The position numbers and the translations under genes were made by a program. From Symsagittifera roscoffensis (taxonomy: Eukaryota; Xenacoelomorpha; Acoela; Convolutidae), in the NCBI RefSeq assembly GCF_963678635.1, contig NC_087066.1, positions 42,501,777 to 42,565,776 of the forward strand: a stretch of 64,000 nt of DNA. The letters run 5' to 3'. The notes under the pieces were generated by a model that made no database searches, had not been told where the DNA came from, and was given only the letters and a program-made list of their open reading frames with translations. Shown here in pieces: positions 22,568 through 33,300 of this stretch (the stretch's first letter is position 1; every line of letters begins with the position of its first letter).

Positions 22568-23545
22568 CTAAAATGTTCCTTTGGAAGCAATTAAAATGTC
22601 GTCTAAGTAACAGTTAGTAAAAGGGATAGAACCTAATGTAGAATCCATTACTCTTTGAAATTCGTTAGGCATATCGCCTAGGCCGTAAAAGCCAGTTAAA
22701 AATTGGTAGGTACCCGTAATATCACCGCCCACGATACTAAAGTTGCATTGGTTACTACTAAATTTATCTAGTGAGAGTTGACTGTAAGCGTTTTTTAAGT
22801 CTAAGTTGGTAAACCACACTTCTCGAACAGAATCATTAGTAATTTGTCCTGCGAAATTGTCTACTAGTTCGTGGATGTTCGGCATTTGATATTTGTTCCT
22901 GTAAATCTGTTTGTTTATAAACTTTGAATCTAAGGCTAACTTGATAGCTTTGTCTTTTTTGCAAGTGATGACTATTGGGCTAATAAAACGGTCTTCGTCA
23001 CAATTTTCTAGTTTTTTATAATGACCCTCAGCTTTTAATCTATTAGGTTCTGTCTTGACAGAGTCCGGTAAGTGAAGGGGAACTCGTCTTCCCTTTAGTT
23101 GGATTGGTTTTAAGGGTTCGTGAAAATGAGTGAATTTCATCTGGTTTTTAATTTTTCCAATCCGAAGGAATAAATTTTCGAATGTTTTTGATATGTTTAG
23201 AATTTCCCTATCTTTGTCTGTTTTTAAAATGGAATTTATTGACTTACCTTGCTTGTTAGTCTGGAAATGCGGAAAATGTTTCTGAGAGACTTCTATCCCC
23301 ACTTTTGGTAGGTTGTCGTTTCCTAGGATATTTCTCTCGTGTCCTTCGGTTAAAAAGAAATGACAGTCGTTGTCAGACCAGCCGTTTGAAAAGATCGGGA
23401 GTTTCACTTTTCCAGAGATATTTATGGCGTTATCTCGTATCCACTCTTCTTCTCCTGCGGTTATGTCACACTTTTTTGCCATTTCAGCTAGAGCACCCCA
23501 AAATTGTTCGAGCGATTCTCTGTCGCGTTGTTTTCTGTTTAACAA
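22568..23545 (-). pseudogene. Gypsy gag remnant fused to protease and RT
   Basis: A 325-codon open frame. It starts with a gag helix (RDRESLEQFWGALAEMAKKC) and passes directly into the back half of the protease (FFLTEGHERNILGNDNLP). The gag zinc knuckle and the protease DTG site are missing, so this is an in-frame deletion. Reverse transcriptase follows with the first catalytic Asp (WFTNLDLKNAYSQL), the conserved GLGDMPNEFQRVMD and YLDDILIASKG, all intact. It ends by frameshift right after YLDD. Such an internal deletion can persist if the element is packaged by proteins from other copies. Confidence 0.85.
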
Positions 23546-23602
23546 TTTATGTCGTTCAAATGTGACGTTTGTCTTTCTTACAAAAGCGATCGCTAGGGAC
23601 TC

Positions 23603-24007
23603 CTAGAATTCTTTAAAGGAAATTTGTAAAACTTTCACCTTGGTAAATTTTTGTCCGAAGATCCTTTTCCCTTCATTTCCCAGTGCGAGATATAGAACCG
23701 ACCGTAATTTTTTGTCAGCTTCTTCTAGTCGCATTCCGTTGAATTTCTTGGTTTCAGTTTTGATTGATGCTGATTCCTCTTCATCGTATTGTCTTTGTTC
23801 CTGGTTATTTCTCTCCATTCTCGAGCGTCTTTGGGTATCTGTTTCTCCATCCGTTGGGTTTTCCAGATCTGGAGGTTGCGGATGATGTCTGTCCGAAGGA
23901 TTGAGTAAATTTTCTATGTCAATGTTCTCTTTAGCAATTATAGCTAATTGAAACAGATCACTCCAGTCTTCCCATGGAATGGGGGGTCCACCGTATGGTT
24001 TTGCCAA
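23603..24007 (-). pseudogene. Gypsy gag, N-terminal part
   Basis: 135 codons from ATG 24007 (MAKPYGGPPIPWEDWSDLFQLAI), with a charged, Gln/Glu/Arg-rich middle, ending at a stop about 60 bases before the next open frame. The same N-terminal pattern (W..W...FQLA..A.EN.DI) can be read in the 42-51 kb element at about 50450-50330. It lies just inside the 5' LTR and PBS, so this is the natural start of gag. Confidence 0.75.
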
Positions 24008-24027
24008 AATGGAGATATTCCTCTCAC

Positions 24028-24042
24028 GTTAGATTCGCGCCA
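24028..24042 (-). other. Primer binding site of the 18-24 kb Gypsy element
   Basis: TGGCGCGAATCTAACG on the minus strand immediately follows the 5' LTR end. The other Gypsy element has TGGCGCAGTC at the same place and the sequences continue alike, so both probably descend from a TGGCGC-primed ancestor. Confidence 0.65.
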
Positions 24043-24257
24043 TGATAAAATGTTACTTTGTTGTAGCTAATTCTAAGTTAAAACTATTAAAAAGAATAAG
24101 AATTGAGATGAATTAGTCGGTAAGTTAAAACATTAAAACAATGAGCGATCATTCTCTCCGCCGGAGAGAATGGCCAATGAAGGTCATATAGGAGTGACCA
24201 GTTAATTAGACTAAATACGTTTTGCAACAGATGCAAAACATGGTGTAAATCACAACA
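24043..24257 (-). repeat. 5' LTR of the 18-24 kb Gypsy element
   Basis: 215 bp, almost identical to 18310-18525. Target duplication TACTA follows at 24258-24262. Confidence 0.9.
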
Positions 24258-24319
24258 TACTAATTCGGTTGTTGTGATAAATTTTTAGAATCTTAGACAA
24301 CCTTCACTGCGCGTTATAG

Positions 24320-24720
24320 TTATTTGCTGCGTTTAATGCTTTCTCTCTGGATCGTATTCTCACGAGTTTTTTTCGCAGCTAAGCTTTGTTCTCGCCGAAT
24401 AAATTCAATGAAATTGTGAAAAGTTGGATGTGCGCAGCCCATTACCATCTGGAAACCACGATGCCAACCTTCCACCGAATTAGTTCTGTTTTGCTTTTGA
24501 TCTAGGGCTCTCTAAAACTGATTCCAAAGATCCGGGCTAACAAAGCCGATTGGCGTTATTTGCGAGAGATTGGACCAATCCATATCTTTTCAAATTAAGT
24601 CACATATAGAATGATAGTAATTTTCGCCCAAATATTCGCTCAGGTTTTTGAACCCCAGCTCCAGATCACGTTAGGGGATAAGTGCCATCGCTAGGAATGA
24701 TTTCATAAGAAGTCACAGTG
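24320..24720 (-). pseudogene. MULE-type transposase fragment
   Basis: On the minus strand, FLAMALIP followed by an acidic helix, then FVSPDLWNQF, RTNSVEGWHRGFQ and AHPTFHNFIEFIRREQSL can be read in one frame, interrupted by stops at about 24675, 24600 and 24515. The order ALxxxP, LWN, TNNxxEGWHR, HPxxxxFI.xL..EQ is the C-terminal pattern of Mutator-like (MULE/FLYWCH-associated) transposases. The catalytic DDE core upstream is not recognisable. It lies right next to the target site of the Gypsy insertion. Confidence 0.6.
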
Positions 24721-25578
24721 TTTGGTTGGATCTATAAAGTTTAAAAAGCGTGGCGTGGCTCGAATTTGCACACCGCAAATTTTACTTAGTTTGAACCGCG
24801 CTACGACTACAAAATTTGGTCCAAAAACGGAAAAGTAGGCAATTTTTCTACAGTCGAATTAATATAGTAATTTTAGCACTTATTTGCTTGTTACTGCTAG
24901 TTTACTGCTCAATTTACTTGCTACTGCTTTTTAGTGATTCGTTTGAGCTCGGAAAATCAAATTGGTCGACTTAAAAAAAGGTCGACAAACTGTTTGAAAC
25001 ACTTTCGAAACTCCACCCGCTATGGAAAATCTTAGATCCTCCTAGATCCACTCCTAGTTTAGCGCCTTTCCCAATTAGGTCGCAGTGGGTAGTTCGAAAT
25101 TGGCAGTGAGTAGATGAGTGGTTTTTTCACCCATTTTTTTGGAAAAGTCGTGGATTTGCAAAATATGCTCAATAGGCCGAAATGGTCATTAATGTCAGCC
25201 TGCTGATTTTTCTCTTTACCAGGTTGCTGATCTACTGCTATGTAACCAATCTAATTGTTTTACCTTGTCTGATTAAACATCTATAGGAGGCGCAGCCACG
25301 TTGAATTACACTACTGGACATAATTACCCAAATTACTTGTTTTTCAAGAATAGTTTTAGAACGTTCACTGGCACTATAAACAGTGCCCTACCGCATCTGG
25401 AAGTCTCAATTTGTGATTTGAAGCAGTCACCAGTTCTTTCCGGTTTTGAAATTGCCAGTTTTCACCATATTCATTAAGTTTTGGATCGGAGTGAACTTTT
25501 TCTCGATTAAGCGGAGAAAAAATTTTTTCGTGCGACAAAAGATTGTAGGCTATATAATTGAAATTGTCAGTCTGACAG
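24721..25578. other. Intergenic, no gene seen
   Basis: AT-rich with no supported ORF. The part next to 24720 may hold unrecognisable upstream MULE sequence. Confidence 0.4.
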
Positions 25579-25755
25579 TGTGGTTCACTCTCGTATCCTG
25601 TAGGACTCGGGATCTAAAAAAACCTGCTTCAACGTCTGCAAATTATCGGCATTTTTAAACAGATAAACAAGAAATAAATACTATCTGAAAAAATAAGGAA
25701 AATATTTTTTTGGTTAACATGATATCAAAACGTTCTCAACAATCTCAAAACCATG
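25579..25755 (-). repeat. BEL/Pao 3' LTR
   Basis: Begins TGTGGTTCACTCTCGTATCC on the plus strand and matches 32691-32844 (TGTGGTGGCTTCTCGTATCC...). The match continues with CAACAATCTCAAAA, which in the other copy lies beyond the MITE insertion at 33274. Confidence 0.65.
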
Positions 25756-26425
25756 GTTCCCGTATCAGCAGGGTTGCCCCCACTCAAAACGTGAAACCAC
25801 TAGTCTACGGTCGTACTTTCCAGAATCTCTCCAATCCGGTTTGCCACGAACGTGGGTTGCTCACTGAGTTTAACCACTGGAGCACAGTGGTGCTGTCAGT
25901 CCTCATGAACGTGTTTGACACAGGAATCGTTAGAGCTTTGAGGATATCTACCTTCAAGCGGGTAGCGAGTAACGCACCCTGCAGTTCAAACTTCGGGATG
26001 AAAAGCGCTTTCATGGGCGGGACTCTTGATTTTCCAAAGACGAAGGCAACTTGTGTTTCGAGTGAAGTTTTCACACGGGCGCGAAGAAAAACTACAGCAC
26101 AAAAAACATTTTCTGGGCTGTCAACGAACATGTGTAGTTCAACGCATTCAACTGGTGCGGTGAAAAGGCTGCGCGTTATACTCAATTTTCCCAGAGATGG
26201 CAAACCAGAGTGCCAGGCAAGAAATTTTGTCTTGATTTCAATGGGTAGCTCATGATCACAATGTTGGCCGTGAATAAGTAAGATTTCTTTCAACAATAAC
26301 CGCGCTTTTACGTTATAGGGCGCTACGAGACCTGTGGGGTCAAAAACGGAAAATACGAAACTTAACAACGTTCGCTGTGTTATCGAACTTTCAAGTTCAC
26401 GGTTGACAACACGGCTTACGACCAA
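25756..26425 (-). pseudogene. BEL/Pao RNase H region
   Basis: The open frame 26425-25805 contains SVFDPTGLVAPYNVKARLLL, the BEL/Pao hallmark after the reverse transcriptase, then a FVDSPENVFCAVVF strand (where the first RNase H Asp is kept), KFELQGALLATRL and the RTDSTTVLQWL motif. Past 25805 the frame continues with a W.HV....NPAD pattern, the usual end of RNase H. After that comes LTR sequence, so integrase is gone. Confidence 0.8.
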
Positions 26426-26488
26426 AGTGTCGTCCTACTTCAGACCAAGAACATGTATGGTCTTGTCTCCAAATTTTATTATAAAAAT

Positions 26489-27133
26489 TTACTTCCTACT
26501 TCCTTGTTGCGGCGCGCTTTTGGACGGGTTTAACTCATTATTAACACTTGTTACGTTACTTATGAACTTAGCTAACTTAAAACCACCTAGTGCTAACAAA
26601 GTAATCAACTCTTGACTCAGCTTAAATGCAACAACCGGATCCTCAAAAGAGTCTAGGTAGTTGTCCAAATAAAAGTTTTCAAGAACTGCGGACGTTGCGT
26701 GAGGGAACCTTGCCTGATTATCCATTGCAGTCCGTTGCAATGCATAATTTGCACACTTCGGCGAATCTCTTGCACCAAATATTTATCTGGTGTACTGGTG
26801 TACAACCACATCGGCTGTGGGGTCGTCCCGAAACAGAAAACGAAGGGGAAACTGGTCCTCTGAAAGGACTTCGACTAGCAAAAATATCGCTTCAATGTAA
26901 GCCGATACGGCAAAATGATGTTGACGAAAACGGAGGAGAACGAATACAAGGTTTTGACGTAGGCCGGGTCCTACTAGCAACGCTTTGTTCAATGACGTAC
27001 AGTGGAATTTAGACGCTCCGTTAAGGACACGCCTCACTTTACCAGGTTTGTTTGGGTTCATCACCAGATAGCGAGGAAGATACCACTCACGTATAATGTG
27101 GTTTGAAAAGTTATGGGGAGAAACGTGAATCAC
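26489..27133 (-). pseudogene. BEL/Pao reverse transcriptase (inactivated)
   Basis: Two frames: 27133-26783 (WYLPRYLVMNPNKPGKVRRVLNGA, then AVSAYIEAIFLLVEV and RDDPTADVVVHQYTR) and 26740-26489 (QRTAMDNQARFPHA, DNYLDSF). The first frame carries Tyr in YIEA, where BEL/Pao elements have the first catalytic Asp. The DNYLDS sequence follows the normal order. The tyrosine alone would disable the enzyme, besides the frameshift. Confidence 0.75.
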
Positions 27134-27916
27134 GAATCAATCCTTACTCTAAAGTCATCTTCGATAGTTTTTGAGTATTAATTCCCTAGGTGAAAATCTT
27201 TTGCTAGACGATTTTCCAACGATTTTAACTGAACCAAAGATGAAGATTAGTTGAGCAACTCGATACTTCCTTCTGCGCATACCTACAGCGTATCTTGATC
27301 CATCATGGACGGTGGATGAATCAAAGATTTTAGCCGCCCTCCTGTCCGCGGCGGAACGGGAATTGACCTATTTGTAGGCCCAGTGTGACTCTATTTCATT
27401 CCAGCATTTTAATTGACCAGCTAGTTCGGTATCGTCTGTATTGCACTTGAAACAAATGGACAGGATACCGGTAGATGTTGGGCCGCTCAAGACCCAGCTT
27501 ATTGGAAGGCGTACAGCGACTGGCGAAGTATTTGGATCAACCTCACTCCTAAAATTCTCCTGGCGCCCAATAGCATGGAAGGAGTCTTGACAATTTATTA
27601 GGTCTAAATCGGAATAACTATATACAATTGGTTTGATTGCAGCAAGGTACGGATACTTGCTCTGTAAGGAGGGATGTTGACGGTATTGGTACCGAATTTA
27701 AGTTTATCCTTAAAAAGTGCTGTTGATTTGAATCTGTTTTCGAATCCATCGAAGTTAGAAGATATCTTCACCTAAAGTTGTCTCGTTCGACCAACAGTCG
27801 TTGTGTTAATACCATTGGCTTTGAGATCCAAATCTCTGCCAGAAAGATTTAGACATTTGACTTATTTAGCCGATGTCCAGGATTGACTAAATGCTGAGTC
27901 GCACCATGTTGAACAA
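27134..27916 (-). other. BEL/Pao protease/linker region, unreadable
   Basis: Lies between gag and reverse transcriptase of the element, where the protease should be. No DTG-type motif survives in any frame I could follow. Confidence 0.4.
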
Positions 27917-30600
27917 TCAGCACTCTGCAGGTCGGTGGAAATTTGAGAGTTTGATTATGGGCAGTAACCCTTTCGATGTTATGATTGATGAATGGTCGTT
28001 CGAGATTGCGCAACTTACACACAACCGTGCGGGATTAGTGTCTGCATGATTCGAACTTGCGTTTGGTGTATTCTTGGTGAATGATTTTCTATCAGCGCTT
28101 GGGCCGGCGTTATTTCTTGTTTGACCAGTGGCTGTGTGGCTGTCAGTTTTGTCTGTATTTTGACTAGAATAAACACGTTCAGCGCCATGGAGATGTACAC
28201 TATGGGTGCTAGTGCATCCTGTCTTGGTGTATTTCTTTGCACGAGGACACTGCCAAATGCGTGGTTCCCTTGTAAGCAGAAGAAGCACAATTTGTTTTCT
28301 TCAGAGAATTTTGCTCTTTGTGTTGGTGTTTTCTCCTTAAACACAGAGCGCTTCCACAAGGCACGCTTGCCCTTGCAGAGGATACAAGATGGATATTCAA
28401 ACTTTTTCTCAACTTTTCTTGTTGAGGCAAAAACTCTTGTTATAGCTTTAGTTTTGGTTGGTTCTTCGACTTTGGACTTTCAATGCATATATATTGTTTT
28501 GCTCATGAGCCTCTGCTTTGTTTTTTAACCAATTGTTAAATTGAAATATGTTCGGTCGTGATCAATTACGTTTCACGGCAAAAGTGACCACGGTTCTCTC
28601 ATGTTCGGTGGTATTTTCGAAAGAGCTTGAGATAACAAAGAGATGCTTTTTAATTTTTCTTCATAGTAAAGAGACCTATAGACAGCCACTAGGATTGAAA
28701 TGGTCATCGAGAAGCTGATGATTTTCTCAGAGTTGTTCATTCTAAGTTGCGGGAAAATAGACAACTTATCAAGGTGGGCCGTAATCACGTATGTGGCTGG
28801 CCAAACTTTCTTAATTAAGTTTTCAGAGTATCCTTATACATTATTCTACTGTATGCGAACTCCCCTATGGCTGACTTAGCTTTTCCAGTAACTAGGTTTT
28901 CTTAAATAAATTAATTTCACATCATCGCTTAGTGTCACGGCTTGCGGCTGTGGAGGTGGTTGCAACAAAAGTAATGTGGTGCTAGGATTAGCTGCAATTT
29001 GTTGCTGCTGATATGTGTATTTTCAGCTGATGCATCATGATTGGGAAACCCATCGTAAACGGCACCACCATCTGATACGGGCAGAATTAATGCTGAGATA
29101 ATGGCGTTACGGATGAAGAAACACCAACTGACGGACTCGTGTTACCATCACTTGTTACACTAGTGATATATTGGGCGACTGCGTGTGTCCAGTTCGGTTG
29201 ACTAATAACGGCAGACTGTCCGCTGAACGGATTATTCAGTGCCACAGGGTTGCTATACACAGTCTGTGGTAGCCAGTTTTGATTTTCGCAGATTAATTTT
29301 GCAGGTATCTGTGACAAAATGGCATGAAGGGTGTATCCAGGGTATTGAGTGGAGAGGGCGGGCAAAGTTCCAACAGCTCGAGAAACGTTTTTAAAGTTGT
29401 TGTCGGGGATATGTTTTTTGGAAGTCGAAGGATGAGGGTGCAGAGAAGTAACAGCAAACCGGAGTATTAGTAGCTACTGTTACATCTGAATTAAGAAATA
29501 ACGATGTAATTTTTTCGTACATGCAGTTTTTTTGAAGTAGGCAATGACTGCGTTTCATGCACAGTATTAGTGGATACAGAATGCATAACTCCATTGACAT
29601 CGCTGAACGAAACGGTTGGTTGATAAAGGTAACCTAGTTGATCACAACAATTCGGTTACGATGGCCGAAGTGAAGTCTCCGCTGTAGATACATTTCTGTG
29701 TTGATGCGTACCACTTTCTGTACTTAAAGAAGATGGAACTATCTCGGGTCCTTTTTGATTTTCTAGTGCGTGATTAACCCAATCATTCACCCTTTCGGAA
29801 AAATCAACCGAAGACAACAGCTCGAGATGCTGATCTAGTTCAGCCTCTTCGAGATATTCAGTTTGAACAATTTTCGCTTCAGTTACTTAAATGCGATTTT
29901 CTTCGCTTAGTCGTTTCATTTCAAGTCAAATTTTTTCCATTCGTGAACGACATTCTTGCTCTTGACGGTCAATTTGAATTTTAATTTTTTGTTGTTTTCA
30001 TTCCATTTCAATCTGATGTTGTTTTTCTTCGATTATGGCTCCTTGTTGTTTCAGTTTTAACGTTGCTTCATGTTGGTTTTCCAATTCTTCTCGCTTCATC
30101 TTTGCTAGGAGCAGTTCTCACGGAGAGTGAATGATTTCGTTGAGCTTTGCTTAATGAAACCGGATTTTGCCGATTTTGGTGAAACTTTTGAACGACTAGT
30201 TTCACTGACTCAGACCTCTGAAACCGGATTTGATTCCATATGAGCGCGAGCCTTACTGGTTACTTCATCATTTATTTTAACTATCCTATCCCACCATGCA
30301 GCCAACGCCGATTCTAATTTGCTAGGTTGATCCGTTTTATTACCTAATATCACAAATTCGTCATTTTTAGCTGATGATTCTCTAGAATTCTCTTGCAAGA
30401 TTCAATAAAGGCTTTTATTTTCGTTTTTCTCGTTGTCTCCCCCTAAACTTTCAGTTTTGCGGCTGTGAACTACAGAAAGCTCATTTTCTAGTGATGTTCA
30501 ACCATTCATCAACCATCGAAATTTTAACTGAGTTTTTTTGTCATTTTGGATTGTTATAAACTCGCTCACTTCTATTCAATTGCTCAGTTTAAAAAAAAAA
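27917..30600 (-). pseudogene. BEL/Pao gag
   Basis: From right to left: 30398-30210 (SKLESALAAWWDRIVKINDEV); a Glu/Lys/Gln-rich coiled-coil stretch at about 30110-29890 with stops; a Pro/Ser-rich part including 29365-29087; then the zinc knuckle, which is split. CFFCLQGNHAF is in the frame 28359-28015 and QCPRAKKYTKTGC with TSTHSVHLHGAERV is in the frame 28288-27917. The knuckle pairs are typical of BEL gag and bind RNA. Several frameshifts are needed to read through, so the gene is dead. Confidence 0.65.
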
Positions 30601-30684
30601 AGAATAGTTTGAGTCAGACCTTAACTTTGGTATCGATAATTTATATTATGACTCAATAAACAAAATCACACTTTAGAAAAGCAC

Positions 30685-31296
30685 TCAACTTAGCTCACAG
30701 TTGCTGCTCATCAAATTTTTTGTTTCGATTAGCTTGGCGCTTGCGTTTTTCTGGCTTAGGGGTATCTTTCTTTGAAATAGTATAATCAACTCATTGCTAT
30801 AACGCCTAAGGATCGTAAACGTTTTCAGTTCTAGAGAAGGATACTGGTGTAGCGGAAAATAGCTTTGCCCTAACTCAGTGAGGTTCTGCTTCCTTCTAGA
30901 TATCAGGTCTGTTACTATAATAATAATCAGTATACCTGACTCTTTCAACTTACTATAATTATCTTCCGTGCATACACGTTTACAGTAAACGATTGCGTAA
31001 ATATTTTGTTCATAAATTAAAAAAATTCTCTTAAGCTGGTTAGGAGTTAATGCGTTAAACTTATTACTACAGTGTCGTTTAATAGAGTTATTAATGGCGT
31101 CGTGCCAACTAATAAGGTCGTTTCGGTTAGACAGGTAGTGATCAAGTTGATACTGACAAGTTTTACGGACCTTCACTGCGTTATGGTTGAAACTTATCCC
31201 GGGAATTGCTATGCACGATTGCGATACACACTTTTGCGAAGCGGGCGAAAGTATTTTCCAAGCGAGGTGCAGCGACCTAGCAGCTAGTATGAACAC
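30685..31296 (-). CDS. Unrecognised 203-codon ORF in the BEL leader region
   Basis: The longest clean frame of this stretch, without a recognised domain. It is rich in Ile, Leu, Asn, Ser and Lys, with a short hydrophobic run (GILIIIIVTDLI) near its middle. It sits between the minisatellite leader and gag of the BEL/Pao element on the same strand. It could be an upstream part of the element, another decayed insertion, or chance in AT-rich DNA. Confidence 0.25.
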   Translation of the reverse strand: MFILAARSLHLAWKILSPASQKCVSQSCIAIPGISFNHNAVKVRKTCQYQLDHYLSNRNDLISWHDAINNSIKRHCSNKFNALTPNQLKRIFLIYEQNIYAIVYCKRVCTEDNYSKLKESGILIIIIVTDLISRRKQNLTELGQSYFPLHQYPSLELKTFTILRRYSNELIILFQRKIPLSQKNASAKLIETKNLMSSNCELS

Positions 31297-32119
31297 TAAG
31301 TGAATTCAACCAACTTTTAAAGGTATGGAATCAAGCAAACCGCGACCTGACCTCCCGCAACACCATGAGCTATCAAGGTTGAAGCAAAAAGTAAGACGAC
31401 TTGCTTGATAATACTCTACAGGGCTCGACTGCAGCTACTTGTATTCAATTGAACTAGTTTAGTTAGCTACTCCACTTTTCCAGAAAATACACTGCGTTTT
31501 TCGAAGAATTTTTGAAAAAATTTTCCGAAAATTTTTTTCGAAAATTTCTTACGTTTTCATCCAACGCTTCAAGTTTCAACAGTAACCTGTTGCGCTTGCA
31601 ACATTTTGAGTGTTTTTCAAATTTTTTGCTCAAAAAAATCCAAAACTTGGTCGAAAACTCAACTCAATCGTTTAAATTAATTTATAATGGAACTAGGCGC
31701 TTTCCTGAATAATTTGTAAAAATTGAAACTTTTGCAAAAAAAACGAACATTTTCTTTTTTTCCATAATTTTTGGTCTATTTTTTTGATACGGTGTTGAGT
31801 TTTTATACACGGTATTAGGATAACGTAATTAAGGTTTATGAGGCCGGTTTTTTCCAAAAACCAAAAGAAAATTTTCTGATCAGTTTTGGTATCGAGAAAA
31901 ATTGGGGGTTACGGTTTTGCCATCAAAAAACCTCGTATCGCAATTTCAAGCATCAAATCAACAAGTTAGCGCAACTGGATAAAATTTCAGTTTTTAGTCT
32001 CACAAGTTTTCTAGAGGCGTTCACCGATAGATTTCAAAATCCACAAAATACTTCGGTTGTCGAGAAAAAAGGAATGTCCACTATCCACAATCCACAATTA
32101 GGATACCTGAAAACGCCTC
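31297..32119. other. No gene seen
   Basis: AT-rich with A- and T-runs. The ORF at 31512-31712 is low complexity and unsupported. Confidence 0.4.
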
Positions 32120-32650
32120 CCCTTCTAATTGGGACGTTTCGGCTAACTGGGTCGTTTCGGCCAACTGGGTCGTTTCGACCAATTGCGTCGTTTCGGCCAA
32201 CTGGGTCGTTTCGACCAACTTGGTCGTTTTGGCCAACTGGATCGTTTCCGTCAAGGGGGTCGTTTCTGCCGATTGGGTCGTTTCGGCCAATGGGGTTGCT
32301 TCGGCCAATTGGTCACTTTCTGACAATTTTCGGCTAATTGCACACTTTCAACCAACTGGGTCGTCTTCGGACAAATTTCGGCTAATTGAACACTTTCGGG
32401 CTCTTTTCGGCGTAATTAACACTTTTTGCCAATTGGGTCACATTCGGGCAATTTTTGGTCAATTGCAAACTTCCGCCCAATTGTCGTGTTCGGACAAATT
32501 TCGGCTAATTGGACACTTTCGGCCAATTCGCACACTTTCGAGAAACTTTCGGCTAATTGCACACTTTCAGCCAATTGGGTCGTTTGGGCAACTTTCGGCT
32601 AATTGCACACTTTCGGCCAATTGGTCCCGTTCGGGCAACTTTTGGCTAAT
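32120..32650 (-). repeat. Minisatellite in the BEL leader
   Basis: About ten units of 18-20 bp around ACTGGGTCGTTTCGGCCA (32130-32310), changing into a related array around TTCGGCTAATTGCACACTTT (32330-32650). The array produces periodic ORFs on both strands that are not genes. It lies between the BEL PBS-like site and the gag region. Confidence 0.8.
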
Positions 32651-32659
32651 TGGGTCGTC

Positions 32660-32690
32660 CGGGAATATCGTCCGGGTCGGCGGACCAAAA
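32660..32690 (-). other. BEL primer-binding-like site
   Basis: On the minus strand the LTR end ...CCACCACA is followed by TTTTGGTCCGCCGACC and CGGACGATATT, the arrangement usual at BEL/Pao 5' ends. The tRNA was not assigned. Confidence 0.45.
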
Positions 32691-32844
32691 TGTGGTGGCT
32701 TCTCGTATCCTGTAGGACTCTGGATCTGAAAAACCTGCTTCAACATCTGTAAATTATCGGCAATTTTAAACAGTTAAACTTGAAATAAATAGAATCGGAA
32801 AAAATAAGGTAAACATTTTTCGGTAAACTTGATATCAAAACGTT
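32691..32844 (-). repeat. BEL/Pao 5' LTR, inner part
   Basis: Matches 25579-25736 from TGTGG...CTCGTATCCTGTAGGACTC to GATATCAAAACGTT. It is interrupted by the insertion at 32845-33273, and LTR sequence resumes afterwards (TTCAACAATCTCAAAA). Confidence 0.7.
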
Positions 32845-33273
32845 GGGTGCCGGACTTCAAGCCGAAATGTAAATTTAGGGACTTCAAGCCAAAAGTTCTG
32901 TCATTAAGTCATAAAATATGATTAATTTGAAAAGTTTTTTTTGAAGAAGTTCTCAATTACACGATCTTTCTTCGGTAATTATTGGCGTTTTCTTATAATT
33001 TAAGCCTGCAAATGATGTTTAGGAAAGTTGAAATATAACCGCGGTTGAAGATAATTTTCTTGTTTTTAATTTATGCATTTCAAAAATCGTTTGATATTAT
33101 TTACGGATGCCAATCCTAAGTGATTCATTGTCATAAATAACAATTATTATGGACTAAACTTGCCTAGGTTTTTGAAAAGCAACGTTTTACAGATGAAAAA
33201 GTAGTGATTTCAGGTGCTTGTAAAGTTTGAATTTTGGCCTCAAGTCCCTTCGGCTTCAAGTCCCGTCGGCTTG
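32845..33273. repeat. MITE-like insertion in the BEL LTR
   Basis: Non-coding, about 430 bp. Its left end (GCCGGACTTCAAGCCGAAA ... GGGACTTCAAGCCAAAAG) is mirrored at the right as the reverse complement (GCCGACGGGACTTGAAGCC ... GGGACTTGAGGCCAAAAT). The BEL LTR is contiguous when it is removed. A target duplication of GTT or CGTT is possible but short. Confidence 0.6.
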
Positions 33274-33300
33274 TTTTCAACAATCTCAAAAATCTAAATA

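Larger units (their letters stand above)
18310..24257 (-). mobile_element. Complete minus-strand Ty3/Gypsy element with target duplication
   Basis: LTRs at 18310-18525 and 24043-24257 are flanked by the same five bases, TACTA (18305-18309 and 24258-24262). This shows an undisturbed insertion. The LTRs differ by two substitutions and one A in a homopolymer. Domain order from right to left: PBS, gag, protease, reverse transcriptase, RNase H, linker, integrase, long C-terminal tail. The frame is broken in several places and the gag zinc-knuckle region is deleted. Since the LTRs are nearly identical, at least some of the damage may predate insertion. Confidence 0.9.
25579..33300 (-). mobile_element. 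Decayed BEL/Pao element
   Basis: LTR-like sequence at 25579-25755 recurs at 32691-32844 and 33274 on. Between them on the minus strand are a PBS-like site, a minisatellite leader, gag, reverse transcriptase and RNase H in BEL/Pao order. The integrase is missing: the reading into NPAD... of the RNase H end runs straight into LTR sequence near 25755, so an internal deletion joined pol to the 3' LTR. There are many frameshifts and stops throughout. Confidence 0.75.

Noticed and set aside
22258-23885. Plus-strand ORFs at 22258-22485, 23305-23606 and 23640-23885
   Set aside because: Opposite-strand shadows of Gypsy pol and gag.
32074-32729. Repetitive Ser/Phe/Arg and Thr/Glu ORFs on both strands
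   Set aside because: Arise from the 18-20-bp minisatellite, which has no stops in several frames.
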